From Candidatus Levybacteria bacterium RIFCSPLOWO2_01_FULL_39_10 (lineage in GTDB: Bacteria; Patescibacteriota; Microgenomatia; Levybacterales; UBA12049), in the NCBI GenBank assembly GCA_001782515.1, contig MFOV01000023.1, positions 41,278 to 47,484 of the forward strand: a stretch of DNA of 6,207 nucleotides, in the 5' to 3' direction. A model generated the notes under the pieces. The model was not told the origin of the DNA, searched no databases, and worked only from the letters and a program-made list of their open reading frames with translations. The position numbers and the translations under genes were made by a program. Numbering within the stretch: the first letter of the stretch is position 1; each line of letters starts with the position of its first letter. This document shows, piece after piece, positions 1 to 5,023 of this stretch.

Positions 1-1
1 C

Positions 2-32
2 TATTGAAAAATGGTATAGAGTAGTATAAAAT
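2..32 (+). promoter_or_regulatory. Probable promoter of the first NYN gene
   Basis: TATTGAAAAAT (2-12), GTATAG (14-19) and AGTATA (23-28) recur in the same order upstream of the second NYN gene at 4932-4955. A workable sigma70 reading is -35 TTGAAA (4-9) and -10 TAAAAT (27-32) with a 17-base gap. TATAGA at 15-20 is another possible -10, whose -35 would lie outside the window. Shared sequence plus position ahead of a terminator-like hairpin supports a promoter; the exact boxes are uncertain. Confidence 0.5.
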
Positions 33-42
33 AACATCATAA

Positions 43-80
43 ACGCCTCAGCCAGTGCTGCAAAGCCCGCTGAGGTTTTT
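43..80 (+). terminator. Leader hairpin with T-tract (attenuator or small RNA terminator)
   Basis: CCTCAGC (46-52) pairs perfectly with GCTGAGG (69-75) and is followed by TTTTT (76-80) and further T-rich sequence. Inside the loop, GCT (57-59) and AGC (64-66) enclose a GCAA tetraloop (60-63). The hairpin lies between the promoter and the NYN start codon at 117, so it could attenuate the gene or end a short independent RNA. The second NYN gene has the same two-tier fold with different stem bases (4967-5007), which argues for selection on structure. Confidence 0.65.
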
Positions 81-116
81 CTTTACTTCTTTTTATTCCT
101 AATAGATAATATTCAT

Positions 117-704
117 ATGTCTAAAGTTATTCTTTTTATTGACGGAGAAAATTTTACTAACAAAATTGAAGAAGTGCTCAAAAGCGAGGGAGTTGGTAAA
201 TATAAAGAGAATCTTGCCTTAATTGACTTAGATAAATTATTTAAAGAGGCTCTCAAAGGATTTGAAGTTTCAAGAAAAATATTCTACGCAGCCAAGTTAC
301 ATATTCATCCAGAAACCAAGAAAAAATCAGAAGAACTTATCAGTTTTCAGAGAAAATTGAGAAATAATCTGATAAAGTATGGCTTCGAGTTTGTTTTAGC
401 TGGAAATGTAAGGGCACAAAAAGTAGGAAATAGACTTATTTTCAGAGAAAAGGGTGTTGATGTGAGAATTGCTGTAGATTTAGTTTCCTTATCTTGTGAT
501 AGAAAACTTGAAACAGCGATTATTTGTAGCTCAGATTCTGATTTGCAGCCAGCGATTAAGGAAATCAAGAATAGGAAAACTGAAGTAGTATATCTTGGCT
601 TTGAAAATAATCCAAACAAAGGATTAGCTTATACAGCAAACAGAACAATTCTTCTTAGGAATTCTGAAGTCTTGGTCTCTTTTGCTAAAATGAAAAAGAA
701 GTAA
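117..704 (+). CDS. NYN-domain (LabA/DUF88-like, PIN-fold) putative ribonuclease
   Basis: A 195-residue protein with the NYN (PIN-like) pattern of acidic residues. It has FIDGEN near the N-terminus (D9, N12), EKGVD at 111-115 followed by D121, and SSDSD at 138-142 at the end of a hydrophobic strand (TAIIC). These are the expected metal-binding carboxylates of this nuclease fold. NYN proteins are generally RNA nucleases or RNA-processing factors; the substrate here cannot be told. About residues 14-80 form a Lys/Glu-rich insertion, and the end is basic (KMKKK). No signal peptide or membrane segment is seen, so it should be cytoplasmic. The ATG at 117 lies just ahead of the hydrophobic first strand, with no clear Shine-Dalgarno site. 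It is a diverged relative of the NYN gene at 5024-5554 and shares its promoter and hairpin arrangement. It stands alone, not in an operon. Confidence 0.85.
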   Translation: MSKVILFIDGENFTNKIEEVLKSEGVGKYKENLALIDLDKLFKEALKGFEVSRKIFYAAKLHIHPETKKKSEELISFQRKLRNNLIKYGFEFVLAGNVRAQKVGNRLIFREKGVDVRIAVDLVSLSCDRKLETAIICSSDSDLQPAIKEIKNRKTEVVYLGFENNPNKGLAYTANRTILLRNSEVLVSFAKMKKK

Positions 705-710
705 TTACTC

Positions 711-836
711 AGGTGTTTTTGGTAAGGAATTGAAGCTAGAAACAAAGTTTGTCTGGATCCTTCGATATACTCAGGACTTATAGCATTTCCTTCGACTTTA
801 CTCAGGACTATAGCCCGCATTTTTGAGGCAGAAGAA
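711..836 (+). repeat. Intergenic element E1, with two palindromes
   Basis: First copy of the array element. It starts with AGGTGTTTTT (711-720), has the core AATTGAAGCTAGAAACAA (728-745), five variable bases (745-749), TGTCTGG (750-756), and ends with CGCATTTTTGAGGCAGAAG (about 816-834). Two TCCTTCG...CTCAGGA palindromes (758-776 and 788-807) sit in tandem where E3 has none. AATT occurs at both ends of the core (728-731 and 835-838), so the outer edges can pair. It begins six bases after the NYN stop codon and touches the stop of the minus-strand DUF4926 gene. Confidence 0.85.
758..807. repeat. Two tandem TCCTTCG...CTCAGGA palindromes
   Basis: Two imperfect palindromes at 758-776 and 788-807, each starting TCCTTCGA and ending CTCAGGA, each followed by CT(T)ATAG. 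The centres differ. The same unit occurs at 2096-2115, 3627-3646, 3657-3676 and 5695-5714, and in interrupted form at 3545-3587 and 5609-5651. They behave like REP sequences inserted into a host repeat. No REP-associated transposase is present in the window. Confidence 0.8.
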
Positions 837-1067
837 TTAAATTATACTATATCCTCTAACGTGGAGAATGTCGTTCTTGCTGACCCTGCGAACATCAGAA
901 GATTTAAGCGTAACTAAAGCAACTGTCTTACCTGTGGCAGTAACAAACTCTACCTCAATTGTTTTACCATCTTCATATGTATTTACAACAGCTCCCATAT
1001 CTCCAGCTCTGAGGCCGTATTCGGCAATGTCGCGTTTAAGTATGACTGTTTCTAGTTCTTCAAACAT
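837..1067 (-). CDS. DUF4926-like small protein, suspected antitoxin/partner of DUF6883
   Basis: A 76-residue protein that matches my memory of the DUF4926 family along nearly its whole length: an N-terminal LETVILKRDI strand, YGLRAGDMGAVV, a turn with YEDG, then IEVEFVTATGKTVALVTL. The pattern suggests a small SH3-like beta-barrel, likely cytoplasmic. The function is not established. It starts at an ATG (1065-1067), seven bases after the stop of the DUF6883 gene on the same strand, so the two are probably cotranscribed with DUF6883 first. No Shine-Dalgarno site is evident, so translational coupling is likely. Its stop codon abuts element E1. The toxin-antitoxin reading is inferred from the pairing of two small genes and the neighbouring AbrB/Doc pair. 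Confidence 0.75.
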   Translation of the reverse strand: MFEELETVILKRDIAEYGLRAGDMGAVVNTYEDGKTIEVEFVTATGKTVALVTLKSSDVRRVSKNDILHVRGYSII

Positions 1068-1074
1068 ATACTTA

Positions 1075-1407
1075 TTATAGAGGATAAGCCGTGATAAATC
1101 TAGGGTTACCCTCTTCTTTCTCTACAAACCAAACAGTGCTTATTTTAACTTTCTTACCGCTTGGTGAATCTATAATTCCATTTACCACATAATTTGTGCC
1201 ATAAGGCAATTTTCTAGATTCTTTTATTTCATTTGATTGGGCGATGTCCGTGAATGATTCAATAAGAATATCTACGTTGCTATTATTAAAACCGAGTTTG
1301 CGAAAAAATTTAGCTTTAGAACTTCCAACAGGATGTGTTTCTGAAAGTAAATAATTAATTAGTTTGTTTTTTGATATTGAAACATTTTTAGAATTAGAAA
1401 GTTTCAC
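1075..1407 (-). CDS. DUF6883-like small protein, suspected toxin partner
   Basis: A 110-residue protein resembling the DUF6883 family: KLSNSKNVSISKNKLINYLLSETHPVGSSKAKFF at the start, a helical middle, then YGTNYVVNGIIDSPSGKKVKISTVWFVE and a C-terminal PRFITAYPL. The HPVG-KA-FF and RFITAYP signatures are what I recognise. The biochemical function is unknown. I recall this family next to DUF4926 genes elsewhere, as here, which suggests a two-component module, possibly toxin-antitoxin. The start is GTG (1405-1407), close behind an extended -10 box and an AGGTGA that could act as a Shine-Dalgarno site but is almost touching the start. This pair is the only one on the minus strand, while the flanking repeats keep their + orientation. 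Confidence 0.72.
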   Translation of the reverse strand: MKLSNSKNVSISKNKLINYLLSETHPVGSSKAKFFRKLGFNNSNVDILIESFTDIAQSNEIKESRKLPYGTNYVVNGIIDSPSGKKVKISTVWFVEKEEGNPRFITAYPL

Positions 1408-1414
1408 TCACCTG

Positions 1415-1423
1415 ATTATATCA
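1415..1423 (-). promoter_or_regulatory. Extended -10 promoter of the DUF6883-DUF4926 pair
   Basis: On the minus strand TGATATAAT gives a perfect -10 TATAAT (1415-1420) with an extended TGn motif. No good -35 is seen, which is common for extended -10 promoters. Transcription would start about at the GTG codon, giving a leaderless or nearly leaderless mRNA. Confidence 0.6.
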
Positions 1424-1450
1424 TCTAACTCTAAGATTATATTTTTCTAG

Positions 1451-1519
1451 CAGGTTATTTATGTAAGAATTGAAGCTAGAAACAAGTCCTGTCTGGGATA
1501 TCTCAGCATTGACTTTTTG
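1451..1519 (+). repeat. Intergenic element E2, shortest copy, no palindrome insert
   Basis: The leanest copy: CAGGTTATTT (1451-1460), GTAAG, core AATTGAAGCTAGAAACAA (1468-1485), variable bases AGTCC (1485-1489), TGTCTGGGATATC (1490-1502) and CAGCATTGACTTTTTG (1504-1519). AAA (1480-1482) and AAGTC (1484-1488) pair with TTT (1516-1518) and GACTT (1511-1515), leaving C1483 unpaired. The tip can form its own small hairpin, CTGGGATATCTCAG (1493-1506). The -35 box of the next gene overlaps the right arm. Confidence 0.8.
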
Positions 1520-1536
1520 ATATTGTTTGATATAAT
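1509..1536 (+). promoter_or_regulatory. Sigma70-type promoter, leaderless start for the gene at 1545
   Basis: TTGACT (1509-1514), a 16-base gap and TATAAT (1531-1536). The ATG is at 1545, so the transcript should begin at or within a base or two of the start codon. The -35 overlaps the right arm of element E2. Confidence 0.75.
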
Positions 1537-1544
1537 TCCACGGT

Positions 1545-2045
1545 ATGACAGAACAATTAAGACAAGTTGAAGCTTTATCTGAAGGGGATACAGGAAAGCT
1601 TGCTTATGAAACAAGCGAGAGACTTGCGACTCAAATTGGACAGCTTCCTGAATTTAGAGAAGCATTAGTTAGAGAATTTTTTCATAGGTCAAGACGTGGT
1701 AGTTCTGATGGAGTTCAGGGAGTTGTGTTTGACAAAGGAGATTACACGTATAGAGTAGATTTTTCTTCAGACTCAGAATACTACACTAATGAGTCTAGTT
1801 CTTTTCGTATGACTTTAAGAAAATGGGATAAGGCGGAGCGAGAAAGTCAGCAACCCAAAGGCCCGTTGGCTAGGTTAGAATTTTACTCCTGGTTTAGGGA
1901 AGAAGAAGATCAAAAGGATTATGGAGGTGGGGATATTAGCCTTAATTTAGATGGAAATAGAGACCATGAGGCAACAGGGCAAGAAGCAGTTGACTCTATT
2001 GGGACACATTTCGGCGACCTCTTGCCTCAACCAATAAGCTTTTAA
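1545..2045 (+). CDS. Unrecognised 166-residue soluble protein
   Basis: I do not recognise this family. The first 50 or so residues look helical (MTEQLRQVEALSE... to REFFHRSRRG). Residues 51-125 look beta-rich, with alternating strands such as GVVFDKGDYTYRVDF and SSFRMTLRKW, then LARLEFYSWF. The C-terminal 40 residues are acidic and Gly/Asp-rich and end LLPQPISF. No signal peptide, transmembrane helix, cysteine pair or catalytic motif is evident. The ATG follows a strong promoter at leaderless distance, which supports the start. It stands alone between E2 and E3. The incomplete gene at 5792 has a broadly similar layout (Pro/Glu-rich start, then beta-rich acidic body), but I see no convincing homology. 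Confidence 0.7.
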   Translation: MTEQLRQVEALSEGDTGKLAYETSERLATQIGQLPEFREALVREFFHRSRRGSSDGVQGVVFDKGDYTYRVDFSSDSEYYTNESSSFRMTLRKWDKAERESQQPKGPLARLEFYSWFREEEDQKDYGGGDISLNLDGNRDHEATGQEAVDSIGTHFGDLLPQPISF

Positions 2046-2063
2046 TTTTTGACATATCTACTC

Positions 2064-2180
2064 AAAAAGTCTATATTTGCAGTAGGTGTTTTTAGTCCTT
2101 CGGCCTTGCTCAGGATAAATAAGAATTGAAGCTAGAAACAATGTCTGTCTGGGACATCCCCGCATTTTTACGCCAAAAAA
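2064..2180 (+). repeat. Intergenic element E3, with one palindrome
   Basis: AAAAAGTCTATATTT (2064-2078), AGGTGTTTTTAG (2084-2095), a TCCTTCGG...CTCAGGA palindrome (2096-2115), core AATTGAAGCTAGAAACAA (2124-2141), variable ATGTC (2141-2145), TGTCTGGGACATCCC (2146-2160) and CGCATTTTTACGCC (2161-2174). AAA (2136-2138) pairs with TTT (2167-2169) and AATG (2140-2143) with CATT (2163-2166); C2145 can pair with G2162. C2139 and T2144 stay unpaired. This copy has no palindrome on the right side, so it shows the uninterrupted right half. Confidence 0.85.
2096..2115. repeat. Palindrome in the left half of E3
   Basis: TCCTTCGGCCTTGCTCAGGA sits between TTTTTAG and TAAATAAGAATTG. E1 and E2 lack it at this place. 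E4 and E6 have the same unit, enlarged by a second hairpin inside it. Confidence 0.8.
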
Positions 2181-2190
2181 ACTAATCCAC

Positions 2191-2217
2191 TTGACAATTT
2201 CTACAATTCGTTATAAC
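2191..2217 (+). promoter_or_regulatory. Promoter of the AbrB-Doc pair
   Basis: TTGACA (2191-2196) is a perfect -35. The -10 is either TATAAC (2212-2217, 15-base gap) or TAACAT (2214-2219, 17-base gap). The start codon is at 2229, so the transcript should have almost no leader. Confidence 0.65.
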
Positions 2218-2227
2218 ATAGTTATAA
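2211..2227. promoter_or_regulatory. Inverted repeat, probable autoregulatory operator
   Basis: TTATAAC (2211-2217) and GTTATAA (2221-2227) form a perfect inverted repeat around a 3-base centre. It overlaps the -10 and ends one base before the antitoxin start codon. Antitoxins with AbrB-type DNA-binding folds usually repress their own operon, so this is the likely binding site (inference). Confidence 0.6.
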
Positions 2228-2228
2228 T

Positions 2229-2444
2229 ATGATTCAGCAAACTATTCAAATAGGCAATTCTGTTGGGGTAATCATTCCAAAGAATGTTTTAGAAGAGAAC
2301 AAAATTAAAGTTGGCGACAAAGTTCAGGTTGATGTGAAGCCTGTTAAAAAAAGCGTTGGTGGCGTTGACGCAAAATTTATGAAAATGGCTGACGAATTTA
2401 TTGAAGAGCACAAAGATGTTTTGCAAGCTCTTGCCAATCGTTGA
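2229..2444 (+). CDS. AbrB/MazE-fold antitoxin of a Doc toxin
   Basis: A 71-residue protein in two parts. Residues 1-38 carry a SpoVT/AbrB swapped-hairpin DNA-binding domain (IQIGNSVGVIIPKNVLEENKIKVGDKVQVDV). Residues 47-70 form an amphipathic helix (AKFMKMADEFIEEHKDVLQALAN), the usual place where antitoxins of this group bind and block Doc. A flexible Lys/Gly linker joins them. It should neutralise the downstream toxin and repress the operon through the palindrome at its start. The ATG at 2229 has no room for a Shine-Dalgarno site behind the promoter. Its TGA stop overlaps the TTG start of the toxin gene, a coupled arrangement typical of antitoxin-first operons. Confidence 0.88.
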   Translation: MIQQTIQIGNSVGVIIPKNVLEENKIKVGDKVQVDVKPVKKSVGGVDAKFMKMADEFIEEHKDVLQALANR

Positions 2445-2827
2445 AATACATTACTACTCCACAAGTTCTAGCTCTTCATGACCAGATGGTAAAAAGATTT
2501 GGTGGTTCACATGGCGTTCGCGATCTTGGATTAATAGAATCAGCGGTTGAGCGTCCTAAAGCGACTTTTGACGGAGTTGATCTGTATCCTGATATTTTTA
2601 CAAAAGCTGCGGTATTAATGCATTCTTTATTAAAAAATCATGCGTTCGTTGATGGAAATAAAAGAACAGCGTATTCTTCCTGCGGTGTTTTTTTAAAATT
2701 AAATGGATACAAACTACAAAATATGCATAAAGCGAGCCTTAAATTTGCAATGAATGTCGAAAATAACTCGCTTGAACTTGAGGAAATTTCCAACTGGCTA
2801 AAGAAACATTCTAAAAAGACGTATTGA
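2441..2827 (+). CDS. doc: Doc-family (Fic fold) death-on-curing toxin
   Basis: A 128-residue protein, normal for Doc. The catalytic Fic loop is at 67-75, HAFVDGNKR, with H67, F69, D71, N73, K74 and R75. The N-K-R ending, rather than GxGR, marks Doc rather than an AMPylating Fic enzyme. GLIESAVERP (30-39) is another family signature. P1 Doc phosphorylates elongation factor Tu and stops translation; the same activity is expected here. The start is TTG at 2441, overlapping the antitoxin TGA, and keeps the toxin expression below and coupled to the antitoxin. All key residues are present, so it is probably functional. Its stop codon lies inside the -35 box of the next gene, with no repeat element between them. 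Confidence 0.92.
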   Translation: MKYITTPQVLALHDQMVKRFGGSHGVRDLGLIESAVERPKATFDGVDLYPDIFTKAAVLMHSLLKNHAFVDGNKRTAYSSCGVFLKLNGYKLQNMHKASLKFAMNVENNSLELEEISNWLKKHSKKTY

Positions 2828-2851
2828 CAATTCGGTGAAAAGTACTATTAT
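2824..2851 (+). promoter_or_regulatory. Promoter overlapping the end of doc
   Basis: TTGACA (2824-2829), a 16-base gap, and TATTAT (2846-2851). The last four bases of doc, including its TGA stop, form part of the -35 box. Transcription would start near 2858, about 15 bases before the ATG at 2873. Confidence 0.7.
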
Positions 2852-2872
2852 TCTTTCTGCCTGCTTATTGAT

Positions 2873-3490
2873 ATGACAGATAGAGAAATCATAACAGGAG
2901 AAACCCCAGAACATCCTAACCCTGCAATAGCTGAATTATTGGAAGCAAGAGATATCATTGTAGGTGCAGTAAGAAAAACATCAAGAGATCAAGTAGACCT
3001 ATGGAGACAAGTGCCATGGCTAGCATTACAAGCCGATGGGAGGACTGGATATTTAGATAAATACTCTTACGCCTATTATTATGGGTTTTGGGATCTTGAT
3101 GTTACATCAAGCACAGATTTATTGGGGATAAGTGACGTATCAGGAATAACAGTAGATTTGGAAACAGGGGAATTAATGAGGGCAAGATCTGTATACGAAC
3201 CAAGAGCGCCTGAGCATTTATATAGATTGGAAGAGTCTAATCCTGAAGCTGCAAGCGAAAGAGAGGTTCTTGCTTTATTACATAGACCAGAATTATTAGA
3301 TGCTCAAGAAGTAGTAAGACATTTAAAAGAAGAAGCGAAAAGAACGTATTGGAAAGGATATGATATTAAAGAAGTAGAAGGCTGGAGAGCGGAAATAATT
3401 GAAAAATATGATCTAAAACTAGTATATAGCAGAAGAAGAATTGTTACTCCTGCAGAACCAAACCTTTTAGAATCTCAAGTTTTGAATTAA
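2873..3490 (+). CDS. Unrecognised 205-residue protein
   Basis: I do not recognise this family. The N-terminus is acidic and Pro-rich (ETPEHPNPAIAELLEARDIIVGAVRK). An aromatic stretch follows at about 42-73 (DLWRQVPWLALQADG...YSYAYYYGFWDLDV), then a beta-like GITVDLETGELMRARSV. Residues 110-185 look mainly helical and charged, and contain two WxxxY/W-rich spots (TYWKGYDIKEVEGWR). It ends with a basic patch (SRRRI). No signal peptide or membrane helix is seen, so it is probably cytoplasmic. It has its own promoter, but it shares the segment between E3 and E4 with the toxin-antitoxin pair. It may be an accessory gene of that unit or a separate cassette whose element was lost. Confidence 0.72.
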   Translation: MTDREIITGETPEHPNPAIAELLEARDIIVGAVRKTSRDQVDLWRQVPWLALQADGRTGYLDKYSYAYYYGFWDLDVTSSTDLLGISDVSGITVDLETGELMRARSVYEPRAPEHLYRLEESNPEAASEREVLALLHRPELLDAQEVVRHLKEEAKRTYWKGYDIKEVEGWRAEIIEKYDLKLVYSRRRIVTPAEPNLLESQVLN

Positions 3491-3544
3491 TAATTCTCTT
3501 GACCTTTTTAATAAAAAGTCTATATTTTACTTAGGTGTTTTTAG

Positions 3545-3587
3545 TCCTTCGGCCTTGCTCCCTTCAGAATTTTCAGGGCAAGCAGGA
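3545..3587. repeat. Nested hairpin: a palindrome inside a palindrome
   Basis: Compared with the simple unit of E3 (2096-2115), this copy is interrupted by CCCTTCAGAATTTTCAGGG plus CAAGC. CTTG (3554-3557) pairs with CAAG (3579-3582) and CCCT (3560-3563) with AGGG (3575-3578). E6 holds the same composite at 5609-5651 with a few base changes, so the nested form is inherited by at least two elements. Confidence 0.75.
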
Positions 3588-3626
3588 TAAATAAGAATTG
3601 AAGCTAGAAACAATCTCTGACTTAGA

Positions 3627-3676
3627 TCCTTCGGCTCAGCTCAGGACTATAGCATCCCCTTCGATTTTGCTCAGGA
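3627..3676. repeat. Two tandem palindromes in the right half of E4
   Basis: TCCTTCGGCTCAGCTCAGGA (3627-3646) and CCCTTCGATTTTGCTCAGGA (3657-3676), the first followed by CTATAGCAT. They occupy the same place as the pair in E1 (758-807) and the single unit in E6 (5695-5714). Confidence 0.8.
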
Positions 3677-3789
3677 CATTTGCCCGCATTTCTAAGGCAG
3701 AGAAATTAAACTTTTTTTGCTTCAAATAAATACTTTAGTTATCTCCAATGTGCTTTTATTAGTATTAGACGATATTTAACAATTGATTA

Positions 3790-3795
3790 TATAAT
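3790..3795 (+). promoter_or_regulatory. Probable -10 box of the methyltransferase gene
   Basis: A perfect TATAAT lies nine bases before the ATG at 3805, so the mRNA would be leaderless or nearly so, as for most genes here. The best -35 is a weak TTAGAC (3765-3770) with a long 19-base gap. Confidence 0.5.
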
Positions 3796-3804
3796 AGTTT
3801 AACT

Positions 3805-4626
3805 ATGAACAAAATTAGTAACAGAGTTGATAATACATTCATCTTAAACTTTCAAAAACAAAAAATAAAAACTGATTTAAAAAGAAATGTCCTTTCCCAG
3901 ATGATTAAGTTTTTTAATTCAAACCAAAGATTTTTAAAACTCAAGTTTAAAAATGATAATTTGAACAGACTCTATAATATTAAAAACTCCAAAAAATTTG
4001 ATTCAAAAGAAAATATGTTAGATGGGGATTGGTCAAATGTAGAGCAGGCAGTTAATATATATCATCTTTTAACACAAGCTATACTATTAAATATCCCAGG
4101 AGATATAGTTGAACTTGGTTGTTATGACGGCACCACGTCAATTCTTATGCAGAAAACATTGGATCAGCTAGACTCAAAAAAAATAATTCATGTATACGAT
4201 TCTTTTGAAGGATTACCAGAAAAATCAGAAAAAGATGGTGATACAGTTTTTTATCCTGGTAGCTGTAAAACCCAAAAGGAAGATTTAATACAAAATTTCA
4301 AAAAACATAAAACTAAATTACCAATAATTCATGAAGGGTGGTTTTCTGATACTTTACCAAAAGGATTGCCTAAGAAAATAAGTTTTGCTCATCTAGATGG
4401 TGATTTTTATTCATCAATTCTTGAGAGCTTAATATATGTATATCCTAACTTATCAAAAGGTGCAATTGTTATTATTGACGACTATTGTGATCCTAAGATA
4501 CATGACGTAAATAATATATTGCCTGGTGTAAAGAAGGCTTGCGATGAGTTTTTTAAAGATAAAAAAGAAAAAGTTGGGGTGCTTCTTGCCGGTGGTGAGA
4601 CTCATGGATACTTTAGGAAATTATAA
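3805..4626 (+). CDS. TylF/MycF-like SAM-dependent O-methyltransferase
   Basis: A 273-residue class I methyltransferase of the TylF/MycF/NovP (macrocin O-methyltransferase) family. Visible motifs in order: GDIVELGCYDGTTS (99-112), the SAM-binding glycine loop; VYDSFEGLP (130-138), with D132 placed to bind the SAM ribose; HEGWFSDTLP (176-185); HLDGDFYSS (196-204), with D198 and D200; and VIIDDY (222-227), with D225 and D226. The Asp residues are the expected divalent metal ligands. PGVKKACDEFF (240-250) and GYFRKL at the end are also typical. Family members methylate sugar hydroxyls of natural products or surface glycans; the acceptor here is unknown. Residues 1-75 are a Lys/Asn-rich extension of no clear fold, so a later start is possible, although the -10 box favours 3805. 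The gene looks more A/T-rich than its neighbours, suggesting a separate origin. No glycan or antibiotic genes lie nearby. Confidence 0.88.
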   Translation: MNKISNRVDNTFILNFQKQKIKTDLKRNVLSQMIKFFNSNQRFLKLKFKNDNLNRLYNIKNSKKFDSKENMLDGDWSNVEQAVNIYHLLTQAILLNIPGDIVELGCYDGTTSILMQKTLDQLDSKKIIHVYDSFEGLPEKSEKDGDTVFYPGSCKTQKEDLIQNFKKHKTKLPIIHEGWFSDTLPKGLPKKISFAHLDGDFYSSILESLIYVYPNLSKGAIVIIDDYCDPKIHDVNNILPGVKKACDEFFKDKKEKVGVLLAGGETHGYFRKL

Positions 4627-4699
4627 GTTTATACCGCTTGATAAATTCATCCTCTAATTCTCAAAATAGTAAAACATTTACAAAATGCTATCTTGCCCG

Positions 4700-4870
4700 T
4701 AAATATCAAAGCTAAGCCTGAAACAATTAAGTCTGACTTGGCGGACATCCTCCACCCGTTCTTACTTTTCACCTTCTCAGTTCTATTCGAACATGGCCCT
4801 GCCTTGCCGGCAGGCAGGTCAAAGAGCGAATCTTAGGTGGACAGGCCGCATTCTTCCGTCAAAAAAACTA
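4700..4870 (+). repeat. Intergenic element E5, diverged copy with a different hairpin insert
   Basis: AAAGCT (4708-4713) and GAAACAA (4720-4726) match the core with six extra bases between. GTCTGACTTGGCGGACATCC (4731-4750) matches the next block. The right end CCGCATTCTTCCGTCAAAAA (4846-4865) resembles that of E3. The left GAA and AAT can pair with the right TTC and ATT. Instead of TCCTTCG units, the right-half insertion site holds an unrelated structured insert (4751-4841). Confidence 0.65.
4751..4841. repeat. Compound hairpin insert of E5
   Basis: Outer arms TCCACC (4751-4756) and GGTGGA (4836-4841) are perfectly complementary. Inside are GTTC/GAAC (4780-4783, 4789-4792) and a GC-rich stem CCTGCC/GGCAGG (4798-4803, 4809-4814) with loop TTGCC. 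It is strikingly GC-rich against an AT-rich background. It sits at the same spot, after GGACATCC, as the palindrome in E6. Confidence 0.7.
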
Positions 4871-4923
4871 TATCCTCAAGTTGTTTCCGAGAGCAAACCA
4901 ACTGTGCGACATCAAACATTTGC

Positions 4924-4955
4924 TTGTAAAATATTGAAAAATATTGTATAGTATA
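4924..4955 (+). promoter_or_regulatory. Probable promoter of the second NYN gene
   Basis: TTGTAA (4924-4929) and TATAGT (4947-4952) are 17 bases apart. TATTGAAAAAT (4932-4942), GTATAG (4946-4951) and AGTATA (4950-4955) repeat the block found at 2-28 ahead of the first NYN gene. Confidence 0.5.
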
Positions 4956-4963
4956 GATACTAA

Positions 4964-5007
4964 ATCGCCCTGTGAGGTCGCAAGACATTTGCAGGGCTTT
5001 ATTTTTT
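4964..5007 (+). terminator. Second NYN leader hairpin with T-tract
   Basis: GCCCTG (4967-4972) pairs with CAGGGC (4992-4997) and is followed by TTTATTTTTT (4998-5007). Inside, GTC (4977-4979) and GAC (4984-4986) enclose a GCAA tetraloop (4980-4983). Outer and inner stems differ in sequence from the hairpin at 46-75, but the two-tier layout, tetraloop and T-tract are the same. The NYN start codon follows 16 bases after the T-tract. Confidence 0.68.
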
Positions 5008-5023
5008 GGTATAGAATCGGTGA

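Larger units (their letters stand above)
3514..3705 (+). repeat. Intergenic element E4, largest copy with three palindromes
   Basis: Left part: AAAAAGTCTATATTTT, then AGGTGTTTTTAG, then a nested palindrome (3545-3587). Core AATTGAAGCTAGAAACAA is at 3596-3613, variable bases ATCTC at 3613-3617. The right half carries two palindromes (3627-3646, 3657-3676) and ends GCCCGCATTTCTAAGGCAG (3682-3700). TAGAAA of the left arm can pair perfectly with TTTCTA of the right arm, and GC with GC outside it. The right arm differs here from the TTTTTGAGGC of E1, yet pairing is kept. This element explains most of the 314-base gap between 3490 and 3805. Confidence 0.85.
4627..4900 (+). other. Non-coding gap holding degenerate element E5
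   Basis: I find no credible gene between the methyltransferase stop and the NYN promoter. The first 75 bases are AT-rich with nothing recognisable. Then comes the diverged element E5 (4700-4870), and after it about 50 bases with no clear signal before the promoter region near 4924. Confidence 0.6.

Noticed and set aside
347..619. 90-codon open frame on the minus strand
   Set aside because: It lies entirely within the NYN gene, antisense to conserved motifs, with no promoter of its own and no family resemblance.
629..820. 63-codon open frame on the minus strand
   Set aside because: It spans the NYN 3' end and element E1, and part of its sequence is translated palindrome; not a plausible gene.
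868..1080. 70-codon open frame on the plus strand
   Set aside because: Antisense to the well-recognised DUF4926 gene, and Ser/Thr/Val-rich as expected of a shadow frame.
2084..2115. Rho-independent terminators within the elements
   Set aside because: The T-runs (TTTTTAG) precede rather than follow the palindromes, so the + strand lacks the usual stem-then-T order. The leader hairpins at 46 and 4967 do have it.
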